A DNA stretch of 11,494 nt from Chromatiaceae bacterium (GTDB lineage Bacteria > Pseudomonadota > Gammaproteobacteria > Chromatiales > Chromatiaceae): NCBI GenBank assembly GCA_016938795.1, contig JAFGTZ010000174.1:1-11494 (forward strand), written 5' to 3'. Made by a program: the position numbers and the translations under genes. Under the pieces are notes generated by a model, which worked only from the letters and a program-made list of their open reading frames with translations, was not told the DNA's origin and made no database searches. Of the stretch, positions 1 to 7,900 are shown in pieces. Each line of letters begins with the position of its first letter. Position 1 is the stretch's first letter.

Positions 1-70
1 CACCCTGGCCGCCGCCTATGTGGGTGGCGATCCGCGCGCGCTGGATACGGCGAAGGGGCCGGACAAATGA
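1..70 (+). CDS. C-terminal tail of upstream Mrp-like subunit gene (partial, probably MnhB-like)
   Basis: Only the last 22 codons are present, reading in the frame that starts at base 2 and ending at TGA 68-70. The tail reads TLAAAYVGG followed by a polar end (DPRALDTAKGPDK). The hydrophobic start of the tail would suit the end of a final membrane helix. The stop overlaps the next gene's ATG as ATGA (67-70), so the gene belongs to the same operon. In Mrp-type operons the gene before subunit C is usually subunit B (MnhB/DUF4040 type), which is the basis for the name. The 22 residues alone do not identify the family. Confidence 0.5.
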   Translation, partial: TLAAAYVGGDPRALDTAKGPDK

Positions 71-345
71 CGCCGCTCCTCTACGCCGGCGCCGGTATCG
101 CGCTCTTTTCGCTGGGGCTCTGGGGCTTTCTGGTGCAGGCCGCGCTGCTGCGCAAGCTGATCGCGTTCAACATCATGGGCAGTGGCGTCTTCCACCTGCT
201 GATCGCCATTGCCGAGCGCGGCGAGCAGCCGCCCGATCCGGTGCCGCATGCGCTGGTGCTCACCGGCATCGTGGTGGCGGTGAGCGCCACGGCGCTTGCG
301 CTCGCCATGGGGCGGCAGCTCGGGGAGGAACAGGAGCATGAGTAG
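67..345 (+). CDS. mnhC: Mrp-type cation/proton antiporter subunit C (NuoK-like)
   Basis: This is a 92-residue, three-helix membrane protein of the MnhC/NuoK family, which forms part of the ion-translocating membrane arm of Mrp antiporters and complex I. Helices lie at about residues 5-24, 29-46 and 60-82. The best family mark is DPVPHALVLTGIVV (about 57-70), matching the MrpC pattern DPxPQALILTAIVI that precedes the last helix. The protein is shorter than typical MrpC (about 110 residues), mainly because the loop between helices 2 and 3 is short. The ATG at 67 overlaps the previous stop as ATGA, with AAGGGG (53-58) eight bases upstream. The 3' end overlaps the next gene by eight bases. It most likely assembles with the three large subunits downstream. 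The transported ion (Na+, K+ or H+ only) cannot be told from sequence. Confidence 0.88.
   Translation: MTPLLYAGAGIALFSLGLWGFLVQAALLRKLIAFNIMGSGVFHLLIAIAERGEQPPDPVPHALVLTGIVVAVSATALALAMGRQLGEEQEHE
324..328 (+). promoter_or_regulatory. Ribosome-binding site fixing the start at 338
   Basis: GGAGG lies nine bases before ATG 338. An in-frame ATG at 296 has no comparable site and would add 14 polar residues in front of a clean hydrophobic N-terminus. The 338 start is therefore preferred. Confidence 0.75.
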
Positions 346-1774
346 CCTGGCGCTGGCCGTTACCCTGCCCCTGCTCGGCGCGCTGCTGGCCACGCTCTGG
401 CCGGGCCGCGCCCAACCGCTTGGGCTCGCGGCCTCGCTCCTCACCGCGCTGGCGAGCGCCTGGGTCATCGCCGAGGTCTGGCAGGCTGGAGCGCTGCGCC
501 TTGAACTCGGCGGCTGGTCGGCGCCGCTCGGCATCGCGCTGGTGGCCGATGGCTTCTCCGCCGCCTTCCTTGGCCTGAGCGCCCTGGTCGCCCTGGGCAG
601 CGGACTCTATGCCTCGACCTATTTCAGTACGCGCGAGATGCAGGCGCGCTTCTGGCCGCTGTGGCTGCTGCTGTGGGCGGCGCTCAACGCACTCTTTCTG
701 GCGGGCGATTTCTTCAATCTTTATGTCACCCTGGAGCTTCTAGGGCTCACTGCGGCGGCGCTCGGCGCACTCGGGGCCACACCCGAGGCGTTGCGCGCGA
801 ACCTGCGCTATCTGCTTATCGGGCTGCTCGGTTCGCTGACCTATCTGCTCGGCGTGACGCTCATCTATATCGCCCACGGCACTCTGGATCTGGCGCTCGT
901 CGGGGCGGCGATCACTGCCGGGCCAGTCGATGCCACGGCGCTTGCGCTCATGACGCTGGGGCTTGCGCTCAAGGCCGCGCTCTTTCCACTGCATGGCTGG
1001 CTGGCGCCGGCACATGCCAATGCCCCGGCCCCGGTGAGCGCGGCGCTCTCGGCGCTGGTGGTCAAGGCGGCCTTTTATCTGATCGCGCGGCTCTGGCTCG
1101 ATGTGTTCGCGCCGCTCATCACGCCCTGGGCGGCCAGCCTCATGGGTCTGCTGGGTGCGGGGGCCGTGCTCTGGGGCTCCTGGCGGGCCTTGCGCGCCGA
1201 ACAGCTCAAGGTGCTGGCCGCCTATTCAACCGTGGCCCAGATCGGCGCCCTCTGTCTCTTTCTGCCGCTGCTTCAGGGGCTGCCGGCAGGCGCGGCGCGC
1301 GAGCAGCTCGTCGCGGCCCTGGTGCTCATGGCGCTCACCCACGGGCTCGCCAAGTCGGGGCTCTTTCTGGCGGCTGGACTGGTGCAGCGCGCGGCGGGAC
1401 ACGATCGCATCGCCGAGCTCGGCGGCACCGCGCAGCGTCTGCCGGCCACCACCTTCACCCTGGGGCTGGCCGGCGCGGCGCTCATCGGGCTGCCCCCGAG
1501 CGGGGCCTTTATCGGCAAGTGGCTGCTGATCGAGGCGGCGCTCGAGCGCGGTCAGTGGTGGTGGGTGGTGGTGCTCGCGCTCGGCACCCTGCTCTCGGCG
1601 GCCTATGTGTTTCGGGTGCTGAGCCGCGCCTTTAACCAGGATCCCACGCCCGGGCGCTTTGTCAGCGAGGCGCGCACCGAGCTGCCGGCGCTGCTGCTCG
1701 CGCTGCTCGCGACTGCGGGCCTGGGGCTCGCGAGTGCGCCGCTATGGCGTTTGCTGGGAGTCGCTCCCTCATGA
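338..1774 (+). CDS. mnhD: Mrp-type antiporter subunit D-like membrane protein (first of three)
   Basis: This 478-residue polytopic protein belongs to the proton-antiporter M family (NuoL/M/N, MrpA/D), the subunits that carry proton or cation flux. It keeps the polar axis expected of an active channel: Glu133 in TM5 (motif LYVTLELLG), Lys212 in TM7 (ALKAALFPLHGWL, with His219), Lys243 in TM8 (VVKAAFY), His335/Lys339 (THGLAKSG) and Lys394 in TM12 (FIGKWL). Its length matches MrpD (about 490). The start at 338 is set by GGAGG nine bases upstream and by an N-terminus that begins directly with a transmembrane helix. It overlaps mnhC by eight bases and the next gene by four (ATGA). It is paralogous to the next two genes. 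The subunit D name is by family; NuoM/NuoN-like would be equally fair. Confidence 0.88.
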   Translation: MSSLALAVTLPLLGALLATLWPGRAQPLGLAASLLTALASAWVIAEVWQAGALRLELGGWSAPLGIALVADGFSAAFLGLSALVALGSGLYASTYFSTREMQARFWPLWLLLWAALNALFLAGDFFNLYVTLELLGLTAAALGALGATPEALRANLRYLLIGLLGSLTYLLGVTLIYIAHGTLDLALVGAAITAGPVDATALALMTLGLALKAALFPLHGWLAPAHANAPAPVSAALSALVVKAAFYLIARLWLDVFAPLITPWAASLMGLLGAGAVLWGSWRALRAEQLKVLAAYSTVAQIGALCLFLPLLQGLPAGAAREQLVAALVLMALTHGLAKSGLFLAAGLVQRAAGHDRIAELGGTAQRLPATTFTLGLAGAALIGLPPSGAFIGKWLLIEAALERGQWWWVVVLALGTLLSAAYVFRVLSRAFNQDPTPGRFVSEARTELPALLLALLATAGLGLASAPLWRLLGVAPS

Positions 1775-3267
1775 CGCTCGCCTCCCTGCTTCCCGTCGCC
1801 ATCATTCTCAGCTCGCTGATCCCCGGTCTGGCCATCTTTCTGGTTCGGGAGGAGAGCCACCTGCTGCGCGGCCTGCTCAACATGGCGGGCGCCCTGACCA
1901 AGCTGGCCCTGGTTGGCGTGCTCATCTGGGGCGTCTATCACGGCCATGTCTACGAGGCGCGTCTTGCGCTCGCCCCGGGGCTTGAGCTGGTGCTCTCGGC
2001 GGATGCGCTCTCGGTGCTCTTTGTGAGCCTCTCGGCGCTGCTGTGGCTGGTCACCACGGTCTATGCCATCGGTTATCTGGAACATTCACCAAACCGCAGC
2101 CGCTTTTTCGGCTTCTTCAGCCTCTGTGTCTCGGCCACGGTGGGCATTGCGCTCGCGGGCAATCTACCAAGCTTCGTCATCTTCTACGAACTCCTCACCC
2201 TGGCCACCTATCCGCTGGTGGCCCACCGGGGCACGCCCGATGCCGTGCGCGGGGCGCGCATCTATCTTGCCTACACCCTGAGCGGCGGGGTGGCGCTGCT
2301 GATCGGGGCCATCTGGTTGCAGAGTCTCTCGGGGCCGCAGGATTTCACCCAGGGCGGCTATCTGAGCAACCTCTCCGAGGCGCACCGAGGCGCGCTCATC
2401 GCCATCTTCGCGCTGCTGCTCGCGGGGCTTGGCGTCAAGGCGGCCCTGGTGCCGCTGCACGGCTGGCTGCCGCAGTCGATGGTGGCGCCCGCGCCGGTGA
2501 GCGCGCTGCTGCATGCCGTGGCGGTGGTCAAGGCGGGCGCCTTCGGCATCGTGCGTCTGGTCTATGACGTCTATGGCGTCGAATTCGCCCATGCGCTGGG
2601 CCTGCTCGGCCTGCTGGGGGCGCTGGCGAGCCTCACCATTCTCTACGGCTCGCTGCGCGCGCTCGCGCAGGATGGACTCAAGAAGCGGCTCGCCTATTCG
2701 ACCGTGAGTCAGGTGTCCTACATCGCGCTGGGCGCGTCCATCCTTGGCCCGGTCGCCACCATCGGCGGGCTGGTGCATCTGGTGCATCAGGGCATCATGA
2801 AGATCACGCTCTTTTTCTGCGCCGGCAACTATGCCGAAACCCTGGGGGTGCATCGGGTCAGCGAGATGGACGGCGTGGGACAGCGCATGCCCCTGACCAC
2901 CCTGGCCTTCAGTCTGGGCGCGCTGGGGATGATCGGCATCCCGCCCATCGCAGGCTTTGTGAGCAAGTGGTATCTGGGGCTGGGCGCAATCGAGGCACAG
3001 GCGCACTGGGTGCTGCTCATTCTGGCCCTGAGCAGTCTGCTCAATGCCGCCTATTTTCTGCCGATTCTCTATCGCGCCTGGTTCCGTCCCGCGCCCGCCG
3101 CCTGGCCAGAGGAATCGCCAAGACGCGGGCGTTTCGAGACCCAGGGCGCGCTGCTGTGGCCACCGCTGATCACCGCCGCCTTCTGCCTGCTCGCCGGACT
3201 GCTGGCCGCCGCGCCCTTCAGTCCGCTCGAATGGGTCGAGCTGATCGCGCGGAGGGAATATCCATAA
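1771..3267 (+). CDS. Mrp/NuoM-type antiporter-like membrane subunit (second of three)
   Basis: This 498-residue proton-antiporter M family protein is a paralogue of the genes on either side. Key residues: Glu140 in TM5 (VIFYELLTL), Lys223 and His230 in TM7 (GVKAALVPLHGWLP), Lys254 in TM8 (VVKAGAFGI), His336, His339 and Lys344 (HLVHQGIMK) and Lys399 in TM12 (GFVSKWYLG). The TM7-TM8 block, with PAPVSALLHAVAVVKAG, is the best match to the NuoM/MrpD consensus of the three. ATG 1771 overlaps the preceding stop as ATGA and has GGGAG (1756-1760) ten bases upstream; the in-frame ATG at 1744 has no such site. The gene ends in TAATG, coupling it to the third paralogue. It is presumably one of several parallel ion channels in the same complex; the ion is unknown. 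Confidence 0.88.
   Translation: MTLASLLPVAIILSSLIPGLAIFLVREESHLLRGLLNMAGALTKLALVGVLIWGVYHGHVYEARLALAPGLELVLSADALSVLFVSLSALLWLVTTVYAIGYLEHSPNRSRFFGFFSLCVSATVGIALAGNLPSFVIFYELLTLATYPLVAHRGTPDAVRGARIYLAYTLSGGVALLIGAIWLQSLSGPQDFTQGGYLSNLSEAHRGALIAIFALLLAGLGVKAALVPLHGWLPQSMVAPAPVSALLHAVAVVKAGAFGIVRLVYDVYGVEFAHALGLLGLLGALASLTILYGSLRALAQDGLKKRLAYSTVSQVSYIALGASILGPVATIGGLVHLVHQGIMKITLFFCAGNYAETLGVHRVSEMDGVGQRMPLTTLAFSLGALGMIGIPPIAGFVSKWYLGLGAIEAQAHWVLLILALSSLLNAAYFLPILYRAWFRPAPAAWPEESPRRGRFETQGALLWPPLITAAFCLLAGLLAAAPFSPLEWVELIARREYP
3251..3256 (+). promoter_or_regulatory. Ribosome-binding site fixing the start at 3267
   Basis: GGAGGG lies ten bases before ATG 3267, inside the end of the preceding gene. 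The same frame is open from 2967, but that stretch is polar and arginine-rich and is the +2 shadow of the previous gene. The site plus the TAATG overlap settle the start. Confidence 0.75.
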
Positions 3268-4934
3268 TGCTCTGGCTCTTGCCCCTGGTCGGTCTCTGGC
3301 CGCTGCTCGGCGCGGCGCTGGTCCCTGTGCAACGCCTCTGGTGGCTGCCGGCATTCGGCGCCCTGCCCGCACTGGCCGCCGCACTCCTGGCGCCGCTCGA
3401 CAGCTCGCTGGAGCTGCCCTGGCTGCTGCTTGGCACCAGGCTCGGGCTGGACGAGCTCGGGCGTGTCTATCTGCTCTTCACCGCCCTGCTCTGGACGGTT
3501 GCCGGAATCCATGCCGCCTGTGAGATGCGCGGACAGCGTCACGGGCGGCGCTTCGCCATCTTCTTTCTGCTCGCCATGAGCGGCAACCTCTGGCTGATCG
3601 TGGCGCAGGATCTGGTGAATTTCTATCTCGGCTTCGCACTCATGGGGCTGGCATCCTACGGGCTGGTCATCCACGGCGGCACGCCGGCCAATCTGCGCGC
3701 GGGTCGGGTCTATCTGGTCATGGCGCTCTTTGGCGAGGTGGCGCTCTTTGCCGCCCTGGTGCTGATCGCGCAACATCTGGGCACAGTGGCGCCAAGCCCC
3801 GAGGGTCTGGCCGGACTTGATGACCTGAGTATCGGCCTGCTGCTGCTCGGATTGGGCGTCAAGGCGGGCATGGCGCCGCTGCATCCGTGGCTGCCGCTTG
3901 CGCATCCGGCCGCGCCCATTGCGGCCAGCGCGGTGCTGAGCGGCGCCATGATCAAGGTCGCCCTGCTCGGCTGGCTGCGCCTGCTGCCCATCGGCGTCGA
4001 GCCGCTGCCCGAGTGGGGTACGCTGCTCACGACAGCCGGTCTGGTCACCCTGGGGCTCGCGCTGCCGGTTGGGCTGGTGCAGTCTGATCCCAAGGTCATC
4101 CTGGCCTATTCGAGCGTCGCCAAGATGGGCTTTCTCATCCTCATGCTCGGCGCGCTGCTCGCCGAGCCCGCACTGGCGCCCCTGGGCGTGGCGGCACTGG
4201 GGCTCTATGTCGCCCATCATGCGCTGGTGAAGGGCGGGCTCTTTCTGGGGCTGGGTCTGCGCAAATCGGCCAGCCGCGCCCAGCCGCTGGTGCTTGCCGG
4301 GCTGGGTCTGCTGGCGCTCGCCCTGGCCGGCGCGCCGCTGACCAGCGGGGCGGTGGCCAAGGATGCCATCAAGCCGCTGCTTGCGAGCGCCCAGTGGCCC
4401 TGGATCGCCACCGCCGTGGGGCTCTCGGCGCTTGCCACCACGCTGCTCATGGCGCGTTTTCTCTGGGTGGCGATCCGCATCGAGCGCCACCCCCTGCCCG
4501 GCTATGGCGTGCCGGGAGCGGCCTGGGGGCTGCTGCTGGGGCTGGTGGCGGCCTTTCCCTTGGTGCTCGGCGCTCCGGCCTCCTGGGTGGGCGATCCCGC
4601 CACGCTCATTCCGGGGGTGTTGCTCGCGCTGGGCGTGCTCATGCTCACGCGTCTGTGGCCGGCGCTGGCCCGCGCCTTCATCAACCGCATACCACCCGGC
4701 GATCTGCTGGCGCTCATCACGCCGCTCGGACGCTGGGCGCAGGCGCTCTGGCGTTCGCTTGCGCCCTGGCTTCGGGCCGGCCGCCAAGACCTGGCCGCCG
4801 CGCTCGCGCGGCTCGCGCGCGCCCTCTTCGAGCACCCAGCACCCGACCCCGAACGCCTCTTGCGACACTGGCCAGTCATCGGCACGCTTTGGCTGGCCAT
4901 GGGCGCCCTGCTCCTGATCGCATTCCTCGCGTAA
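3267..4934 (+). CDS. NuoL/MrpA-like antiporter subunit lacking the TM5 glutamate (third of three)
   Basis: This 555-residue polytopic protein is in the same family as its two upstream neighbours. It keeps Lys199 and His206 in TM7 (GVKAGMAPLHPWLP), Lys230 in TM8 (AMIKVALLG), His317/His318 and Lys322 (HHALVKGG) and Lys365 in TM12 (GAVAKDAIK). The TM5 glutamate found in the other two is replaced: the segment reads NFYLGFALMGLASY, with Ala124 at the usual Glu. Glu157 in TM6 (FGEVALF) is a possible substitute. The C-terminus is longer than in the neighbours: a mixed basic/hydrophobic stretch (about 470-530) precedes a last membrane helix (about 533-554). This is reminiscent of the lateral helix of NuoL/MrpA. 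ATG 3267 shares one base with the previous stop. The role is presumably ion movement or a structural end-subunit of the complex. Confidence 0.85.
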   Translation: MLWLLPLVGLWPLLGAALVPVQRLWWLPAFGALPALAAALLAPLDSSLELPWLLLGTRLGLDELGRVYLLFTALLWTVAGIHAACEMRGQRHGRRFAIFFLLAMSGNLWLIVAQDLVNFYLGFALMGLASYGLVIHGGTPANLRAGRVYLVMALFGEVALFAALVLIAQHLGTVAPSPEGLAGLDDLSIGLLLLGLGVKAGMAPLHPWLPLAHPAAPIAASAVLSGAMIKVALLGWLRLLPIGVEPLPEWGTLLTTAGLVTLGLALPVGLVQSDPKVILAYSSVAKMGFLILMLGALLAEPALAPLGVAALGLYVAHHALVKGGLFLGLGLRKSASRAQPLVLAGLGLLALALAGAPLTSGAVAKDAIKPLLASAQWPWIATAVGLSALATTLLMARFLWVAIRIERHPLPGYGVPGAAWGLLLGLVAAFPLVLGAPASWVGDPATLIPGVLLALGVLMLTRLWPALARAFINRIPPGDLLALITPLGRWAQALWRSLAPWLRAGRQDLAAALARLARALFEHPAPDPERLLRHWPVIGTLWLAMGALLLIAFLA

Positions 4935-4974
4935 GGCTGGCGCGGCGCACGCCTGCCCGCTAAAGTTCAACATC

Positions 4975-7900
4975 ATGAAAAATACGCGCCAGACAACAGC
5001 ATCCGAGCGGCACGACACCAGCCCGCCTCCATGCGATGGCGAAGAGCGCTATCGTCTCTTCTTCGAGCAATCGAGCGACGCCATGATGACCTTGGCGCCG
5101 CCCACCTGGCGCTTCAGCTCAGGCAATCCGGCGGCCTGTGTCATCTTTGGTGTGCGCGACGAGGCCGAGTTCGTCACCCTCGGCCCCTGGGATCTATCGC
5201 CACCCCTTCAGCCCGATGGAAGGCCTTCGTCGGACAAGGCGCAAGAGGCCATCGAGACGGCCCTGCGCGAGGGCTCGCACACCTTTAGCTGGGTACACCG
5301 CACCCGCGACGGACGCGATTTTCCAACCATGGTGCGCCTCACGCGCATGAGCGTCGGGGGCGAGGTGTTACTCCAGGCCATCGTGCGCGACATCACGGCC
5401 CAGCGCGAGGCCGAGCAGGCGCTGCGCACCGAGCGCGATCTCTTCTCAGCCGGACCGGTCTGCATCATGGAGTGGGGCGTCACCCCACACTGGCCGGTGC
5501 ATCAGGTCTCCAGCAATGTGTCGAGCGTGCTCGGCTACAGCGCCGAGGAGATGATGGCGCCGAGCTTTCGCTTCGCCGAGCTGATTCATCCAATGGATGT
5601 GGAGCGCATCTCGCGCGAGGTGCTCGAATACATCGCGCGGGGCGAGGACAGTTTCGAGCAGTCCTACCGCCTGCGCCACAAGGATGGCGACTATCGCTGG
5701 TTCTATGACTTCTCGCGCCTGACCCATAACCCGGCTGGTGAGGTCGAGCGGATCCGCGGCTATCTCTTCGATCAGTCGCGCATGAAGGAGGCCGAGGCGG
5801 CGCTCGATCAGGAACGTCAGCGTCTGGAGGATATTCTCAGGGGCACCCGCGCCGGAACCTGGGAATGGAATGTCCAGAGCGGCGAGGTGGTCTTCAACGA
5901 ACGCTGGGCCGACATCATCGGCTACCGCCTTGCCGAGCTGGCCCCGCTCTCGATCAACACCTGGCTGGAGCGCACCCATCCGGATGATCTGGCCACCAGC
6001 CGGCAACGGCTGGAGCAGCATTTCCGGGGCGAGCTGGCGGACTACGACTGCGATCTACGTGTTCGGCACCGAGATGGGCGCTGGATCTGGGTGCAGGATC
6101 GCGGCAAGGTGGTGACCTGGACCCGCGACGGCAAACCGCTCCTGATGCGCGGCACCCACCTCGACATCAACGACCGCAAGCAGGCCGAGCAGCGCCTCAA
6201 GCTCGCCGCCAGCGTCTTCACCCATGTGCGCGAGGGCATCGTCATCACCACCGCCGATGGCGCCATCATCGACATCAACGCCGCCTTCACCCAGATCACC
6301 GGCTACAGCCGCGAGGAGATTCTCGGCCAGAATCCGCGCATGCTCCAGTCCGGGCGCCAATCGCGCGCCTTCTATGCCGAGCTGTGGCGCTCGCTCATCG
6401 ACCAGGGCTACTGGTCGGGCGAGCTGTGGAACCGGCGCAAGAACGGCGAGCTCTACGCGGCCATTCTCACCATCAGTGCGGTGCGCGACGATCAGGGGGT
6501 CGTGCTGCGCTATGTCGGACTCTTCTCCGACATCACCCAGATCAAGCAGCATCAGCACCAGCTCGAACATCTGGCGCACTACGACGCGCTCACCACCCTG
6601 CCCAACCGGGTGCTGCTCGCCGAGCGCCTCCAGCAGGCCATGGTGCAGGCCCGCGCCAAGCGCAGGGAGCTGGCGGTGGTCTATCTCGACCTGGACGGCT
6701 TCAAGGCCATCAACGATTGTCACGGCCATCAGATTGGAGACCAACTGCTGGTGGCCCTGGCCGCACGGATGCGCCAGGAGCTGCGCCAGGGCGACACCCT
6801 GGCGCGGCTTGGCGGCGACGAGTTTGTCGCCGTGCTGGTGGATCTGGCCGACCGCGACACCACCGACCATCTGCTCAACCAGTTGCTTGGCGCGGTCAAT
6901 CAATCGACCCGCATGACCGAACTCAACCAGCGGGTGACCGTCAGCATTGGTGTCACGCTCTATCCGCAAGCCGAGGAGGTGGACGCCGATCAGCTTCTAC
7001 GCCAAGCCGATCAGGCCATGTACCAGGCCAAGCTCGCGGGCAAGAACCGCTTCTACTATTTCGACACCGAACATGATCGCAACGCGCGCGGTCGCCACGA
7101 AAGCCTGGAGCACATCCGTCAGGCCCTGGCGCATGGCGAGTTTCGGCTCTACTACCAGCCCAAGGTGAACATGCGCAGCGGACGGGTGGTGGGCGCCGAG
7201 GCGCTGATCCGCTGGCAGCATCCCGAGCGCGGCCTGCTGCCGCCGGCCGTTTTTCTGCCCGCCGTTGAAGATCACCCGCTCGGGGTCGAACTCGGCGACT
7301 GGGTCATCGACACCGCGCTCGCCCAGATCGACGCTTGGGGTGCGGCTGGGCTTGGTCTCCCGGTCAGCGTCAATATCGGCGCGCGCCAGTTGCAGCAACC
7401 CAACTTCGTAAAACGCCTGGGCGAACTGCTGGCGGCCCACCCCAGTGTGAGCCCCTCGCGCTTTGAGCTGGAGGTGCTCGAAACCAGCGCCTTCGAGGAT
7501 ATTTCGCGTATCTCGCAGGTGATCGCCGAGTGTCGCGCGCTCGGCGTGGCGGTGGCGCTCGATGATTTTGGCACCGGCTACTCGTCCCTCACCTACCTCA
7601 AGCGGCTGCCGGTCGATGTGCTCAAGATCGACCAGAGCTTCGTGCGCGACATGCTCGACGACCCCGAGGACCTGGCCATCGTGGAGAGCGTGCTGGGTCT
7701 CTCGGTGGCCTTTCGACGGCGGGTCATCGCCGAGGGTGTCGAGAGCGAGGCGCATGGCGAGCTGCTGCTGCGGCTCGGCTGCGACCTCGCGCAGGGCTAC
7801 GGCATCGCGCGCCCCATGCCGCCCGAGGCCATTCCCGACTGGATTGACGCTTGGCGCCCCCCTGTCGCCTGGCGCCAGTGCTCGACCATTCAGCGCGAAT

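Noticed and set aside
2164..3384. Minus-strand open frame of about 400 codons opposite the second antiporter subunit
   Set aside because: Same kind of polar, low-complexity antisense frame. No family motif, and it spans the junction of two real genes.
1..4934. Complex I (nuo) or membrane-bound hydrogenase operon
   Set aside because: Only antiporter-type and NuoK/MnhC-like subunits are present, with no NuoH-like, iron-sulfur or catalytic subunit in the window. The MnhC motif favours an Mrp-like system.
3069..5018. Long minus-strand open frame of about 650 codons opposite the third antiporter subunit
   Set aside because: It is rich in Arg, Gln, Glu, His and Gly without any domain pattern, as expected for the antisense of a Leu/Ala/Gly-rich G+C-rich gene. 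The plus strand carries an evident membrane protein with operon-style overlaps.
6055..6969. Minus-strand frame of about 300 codons opposite the PAS4/GGDEF region
   Set aside because: Composition looks superficially protein-like, but it mirrors highly conserved GGDEF motifs on the other strand and has no recognisable domain of its own.
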